Source of the DNA: Cyclostephanos tholiformis
Lineage: Eukaryota > Bacillariophyta > Thalassiosirophyceae > Thalassiosirales > Thalassiosiraceae
Reading direction: 5' to 3'
Length of the DNA stretch: 10,145 nt
Assembly (NCBI GenBank): GCA_036939975.1
Contig: JALLPB010001365.1
Coordinates: 1 to 10,145, forward strand
In this document: positions 6,886 through 10,145 of the stretch, piece after piece
Numbering within the stretch: position 1 is the stretch's first letter
How the letters are laid out: every line of letters begins with the position of its first letter
Position numbers and translations under genes: made by a program
Notes under the pieces: model-generated
Databases searched by the model: none
The model's input: only the letters and a program-made list of their open reading frames with translations
What the model was told of the DNA's origin: nothing

Positions 6886-9447
6886 ATGTCAAAGAATAGT
6901 GCTGCGTGCGAGGCTAAGATTGAGCATTGCGTGCAGACGCTCCTGAGGGCGCCTATGCTCACAGTGCCCGAGGGGATGATCCTAGCGCGGTTTTCGCAGA
7001 AAGACGTGGCAGATGCTAGCCTGCGCCGGTTGATTACGCGACGCCTACCCGGTGGCACCAAGGGTTCCATTGAATGGGATAGTAGTCGAACGCATTCAAC
7101 ATTGTCTCCATTGACCGCTGAGGACTCGCCGGCAGCAGCAAGCGCAGGTGTGTCGATGTCAGTTGATGATCGCATCCAACCTCCGAAACGTAAGCAGCAA
7201 AGGATGACTGCGTCAGCTGTGCAACAAAAGCGAGTGGACGATTTAAAGCAGAAGAAGCATAAGAGTGACGCGCATAAGGAGGCAGTGCGACTCTATGACA
7301 AGGAAAGGAGTAAATCTGATGGAGGAATGTCATTGAGGCAAGTGTTAGCGCAAGTTGAGAAAAAGTATGGCGTCGCACCAAGTTACTCTACAATACGACG
7401 ATACGCAATTGAGGGCCTCGTGGATGCATCACCAAAGAAGATGGGTCCAGATGGTAATCTTCCAAAGGCGGCGTTCAAATTACTTTGTGATGCATTTGCC
7501 ACGGTTGTTGCAATTCATCAGTTAAACGCGCGCGCTGGGGATAACACACGTCATAAAATTATCATCATGCTGATGAAAACATTTGACATACCTAAACGCG
7601 AGGCATCTAAACTCCTCGAGCGGGTCTTTCGTGACACGGCGCAAGATATCCACGCAGAGAAATTGAATTGTGCGGATGACCGTCGCATCAGGTGGACAAC
7701 ATATCAAAACTTGGTGCTTTGGTTTAACGCCTGGGAGAAATTTTTGGTGGAGTATGGATTTGGAACATACGACGCAAATGGCGAGCTTGTTGTTGAGGAA
7801 GAGATGAAAAAACGGATACTCAACATGGATGAAACATGCCTCTCAATGGATTCAAGCAACGGTAATAGGGGTGGCCGCCCGGAAGTCACTTACCATGACA
7901 TTCGCTTCCCGCAGCTTGGATGAGCAACATCAAAGTCCGCTCTCACAACTACTACAATGATCAGTGGAAGTAATGCGGCAGGCGAGCCGATTCCGCCCCA
8001 CTTCCAATTCCAGACTGCGGCTCAAACGGATGACGCAGAATCAATTCGAATAGAATGCATGCGATATATGCTCGATGTGGTTGGAACATTTGGACATGAA
8101 GAGGAGCAGCAGTTTCCAATTTCGTTTGGTATGAACAACAAGGGGGGAATGGATGACGCTGAATTTTTTGAGTATCTAAAAATGTCAATCATGAAACTTT
8201 ACCCCGATGCTGCTCCCGTGAAGGGCAAATGGGTCGTCATCAAATGCGACAGCGGCCCGGGCAGATTGAATGCCGAACTCCTCGCGTACTTGCGATTTAA
8301 TGGCTTCATTTTGTTTCCTGGAGTCCCAAACACAACAGCGGTGACCCAGGAGACGGACCAGAATTATGGTCCTTTTCAGAGCGCGCTTCGAACCAATCTT
8401 CAACTCGTGATCGACGAACGTATTCATAGAGAGAAGTCTACGTCGTTGTCACCATGGATTGTGGGGCTGGTTGTTTTTGGTGGTATTGATCCAGAAACAG
8501 AGTTGGTTGTTAAATCTGCATTTCAGGAAGGATTTTCGGAGGAACAGAACATCAGCGCATGGAAGAAAGTTGGTGCCATGCCGCTGAGCAGGAAATGCCT
8601 CCAGAGCAGAAAGGTGCGGCGTTCGATTGGAGATGGAGACGACGAGCAGCAGGCTGCGGCGCTGCATGTTCAAGAGCACAACATCATCGCCTGTAGTGCG
8701 CTCACTCTTGAGGGTTACAATGGATTTGCTATGAAAATGACAATAAAACCATCAGCTGTAACGAAGGTTATCACCGTGCCCCACACACAGGAGCGGATCG
8801 ATTTGTTGAGTGAGACCAAGACGCATGGACAAATATTTGCTGCAACAGGGGGCGATCATCTCACGTCAAACGACATCTTTAAAGGCCTTACCCTGAAGAA
8901 TAGGAAGAGTTTGCGCGTAAAGCTGTCGAAGGAGAAGACCTTGCGTCAACGACAGGAGAGGGTGGAATCGAACGTGTTGGCAGTTCTGGAGAGGACAGGA
9001 AATGATAATACGCAGCTTAAGGTGAGCGACTTGACTGCGCTATTGACATGGCACCAAGTGCCGAAGGTTGCAAGCATGAAGAAGGAGGAAAAGCAAAACG
9101 CATGGCTTAGAATTGTCGAGTCAAGAAAAGCGCCGCCACCGTACAAGAAGTGGACCATGGCGGACGATTTATTGATGGAGGAGGCTCAGTCGGACATTGT
9201 CGAAATGGCCCACACTCACCTAGGGCACATGGAAGCACTTAAGAAGAAGGAGTTGTTATTGGCGGCGCACGTGATGTCGCAGGAGGAGTTTGATCAATTG
9301 GTGGCTGATAGAAACGCGTCTCTCCCTAGCACCAACTCCACCCCTTCAGACGCACTGCCTGAAAATGAGTTCGCTGTCGAATCCCATCATAATTCCAACG
9401 CGACGATTGATACCCCCCAAACAGGGGAAGATGAGGGGGGAGTCTAG
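6886..9447 (+). pseudogene. DDE/D transposase, broken by one in-frame TGA at 7921-7923
   Basis: This transposase-type frame spans 854 codons in a single reading frame. It is open except for TGA at codon 346, leaving 345 residues upstream and about 496 residues (from ATG 7957) downstream. The N-terminal part is basic (PPKRKQQR, about 98-107) and has a helix-turn-helix-like segment (MSLRQVLAQVEKKYGV...STIRRYA, about 148-174). Catalytic candidates are D315 in ILNMDET, D455 in VVIKCDSGPG and D491 in PNTTAVTQETD; the last matches the PNTTxxxQPLD pattern of DDE_1 (pogo/jerky/CENP-B-type) enzymes. Spacing between the last two is 35 residues. The stop separates the first Asp from the others, so neither half alone has a complete active site. 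ATG 6886 is the first ATG after an in-frame TAA (6766). A C-to-T change of CGA to TGA would explain the break. Confidence 0.85.
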
Positions 9448-9590
9448 GATTCATAAATTTAGTGTCACGTATTTTTTATGCATTGATTGACTGTGCGCAC
9501 ATCGTCAAGTCACATAAATGTGCACACGGACATAATAAGCAGTACTGTACAATGACGTAAATTGAGCGCAAATAATGGGATACGCCCAAA

Positions 9591-9612
9591 CCAAGCGGGG
9601 GGATGATCGCCC
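9591..9612 (-). repeat. Right subterminal bipartite motif
   Basis: Read on the minus strand this is GGGCGATCAT, seven bases, CTTGG, matching 6700-6721 at 15 fixed positions with equal spacing and opposite orientation. It lies 221 bp inside the right end. Confidence 0.5.
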
Positions 9613-9810
9613 ATGGTGTGGGGATGACGCCTATATGCTTGGTTTGGACGTCGCCCGGATATGGGCGATGGTAGGAGCCTAAGCGGCCCGGCTGACATGG
9701 TGGCCCGAACGTCGGTTCTAGTTCAGAAACAGCGGTGAATTTTAATGGGATTTTTTTGGCGTAGAAATTTGGTACTAGTCTACGTACGTCGAAAAAAATT
9801 CAGATGGACA

Positions 9811-9833
9811 TTTCAAAACCCCGGTTAAACTCG
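9811..9833 (-). repeat. Right terminal inverted repeat
   Basis: It starts TTTCAAAACCCC and ends GGTTAAACTCG, abutting TA at 9834-9835. Its complement matches the left repeat at 22 of 23 positions. Confidence 0.9.
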
Positions 9834-9835
9834 TA
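9834..9835. repeat. Right target-site dinucleotide TA
   Basis: Second copy of the TA flanking the transposon, followed by CCACCG of the host sequence. Confidence 0.85.
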
Positions 9836-10145
9836 CCACCGAACGCCAGAGATTTTTTAGAGAGTGTGTAGTAAAATAGGTACTTATATTAGTACGATTT
9901 AGTATCGTGGTACGATGCCCACTGTTCCTCTCGGTACGATTGTACCGCCCACGCAAGAAGTAGTGTTGGCCGGATCGGAGGAAGATTTTTACTTAACGAA
10001 CGCCAGGGACATAGTAAGGTATCTATGGTAGGTAATACCCCGGTGCCTGAGGCACCGAAGACACCCCCCCCTCCCTTCACCTCCCCCCTTTTAAAAGTCT
10101 AAAATAGAGACTAAAAAGAAGATGAATGGGGGGCTGCCCCCCCCT
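9836..10145. other. Gene-free flank with clustered small palindromes
   Basis: No supported gene lies here. GTACGAT occurs three times (9892, 9910, 9934), the last inside the inverted repeat CGGTAC/GTACCG (9932-9947). Further right are CGGTGCCTGAGGCACCG (10041-10057, 8-bp arms), CTTTTAAAAG (10088-10097) and a G-run/C-run palindrome (10128-10142), with a C-rich tract at about 10062-10088. CGAACGCCAG occurs twice (about 9839 and 9999). It may be another repetitive element running off the window. Confidence 0.5.

Larger units (their letters stand above)
6560..9833 (+). mobile_element. Complete Tc1/mariner/pogo-type DNA transposon (3,274 bp)
   Basis: The element is bounded by 23-bp inverted repeats starting CGAGTTTAACC and ending GGTTAAACTCG (22 of 23 positions match), directly between TA dinucleotides. 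It contains one long transposase frame (6886-9447), a 326-bp left and a 386-bp right non-coding region, and no other gene. Subterminal regions share an inverted bipartite motif and several GGGCGA hexamers. The transposase frame has one in-frame stop, so this copy is probably not autonomous, but its ends are intact enough to be mobilised in trans. Cut-and-paste movement at TA sites is known for the superfamily; activity here is inference. Confidence 0.9.
9448..9833. other. Right non-coding region of the transposon
   Basis: No coding region is supported. It is rich in inverted repeats: CCAAACCAAGC (9586-9596) with GCTTGGTTTGG (9637-9647), ATCGCCCAT (9606-9614) with ATGGGCGAT (9661-9669), and TCGCCC (9651-9656) with GGGCGA (9663-9668). 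The octamers GTGCGCAC and TGTGCACA lie close to the stop codon. Such structured subterminal DNA is typical of transposase recognition regions, and it must also hold the 3' end of the transposase transcript. Confidence 0.55.

Noticed and set aside
6657..6899. 80-codon plus-strand frame in the transposon left arm
   Set aside because: Overlaps the transposase start in another frame, has no recognisable motif and lies in the subterminal region; probably chance.
7861..7934. Possible intron removing the transposase TGA
   Set aside because: A GT and a later AG exist, but the 74-nt interval would shift the frame and delete the GGRP-containing stretch after the first Asp, which looks like genuine coding sequence.
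7957..9447. Second transposon frame as an independent gene
   Set aside because: It is in the same frame as the upstream part, lacks the first catalytic Asp, and 11 open codons link it to the TGA. It is the remainder of one transposase.

Overview
This window is nuclear DNA of a eukaryote. It holds two spliced genes with short GT-AG introns (212, 87 and 85 nt) and no operon-like packing. An Eps15/Pan1-type endocytic scaffold sits beside a strongly diverged heat-shock-factor (HSF) type gene, both full of Gln, Pro and Ser low-complexity sequence, and a Tc1/mariner/pogo-type DNA transposon follows. Together these suggest a stramenopile alga, most likely a diatom, a group known for an expanded HSF family. 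The assignment is an inference from gene content, not a marker-based identification.

Layout. 1-368: upstream region with a 17-bp tandem repeat and a pyrimidine-rich tract. 369-3751 (+): three-exon gene for a 1027-residue protein with two EH domains, two coiled coils and a C-terminal NPF motif. 3752-4058: short convergent intergenic spacer. 4059-6327 (-): two-exon gene for a 727-residue HSF-like protein whose DNA-binding domain is split by the intron, carries an acidic insertion and has a non-canonical recognition helix. 6328-6559: upstream region of the HSF-like gene. 6560-9833: a structurally complete 3,274-bp transposon with 23-bp terminal inverted repeats (22 of 23 match) between TA dinucleotides. 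It carries a DDE/D transposase frame interrupted by a single in-frame TGA. 9834-10145: gene-free flank dense in small palindromes.

How the parts relate. The EH protein and the HSF-like protein have no evident functional link; they are convergent neighbours. The transposon inserted 232 bp upstream of the HSF-like start codon, so it may have displaced or replaced distal promoter sequence. Its intact ends mean it could be mobilised if a working transposase exists elsewhere in the genome, even though its own transposase frame is broken. I see no new multi-gene system here. The most interesting items are the complete transposon with its subterminal motif architecture, the altered DNA-reading helix of the HSF-like protein, and the EH protein that carries its own EH ligand.
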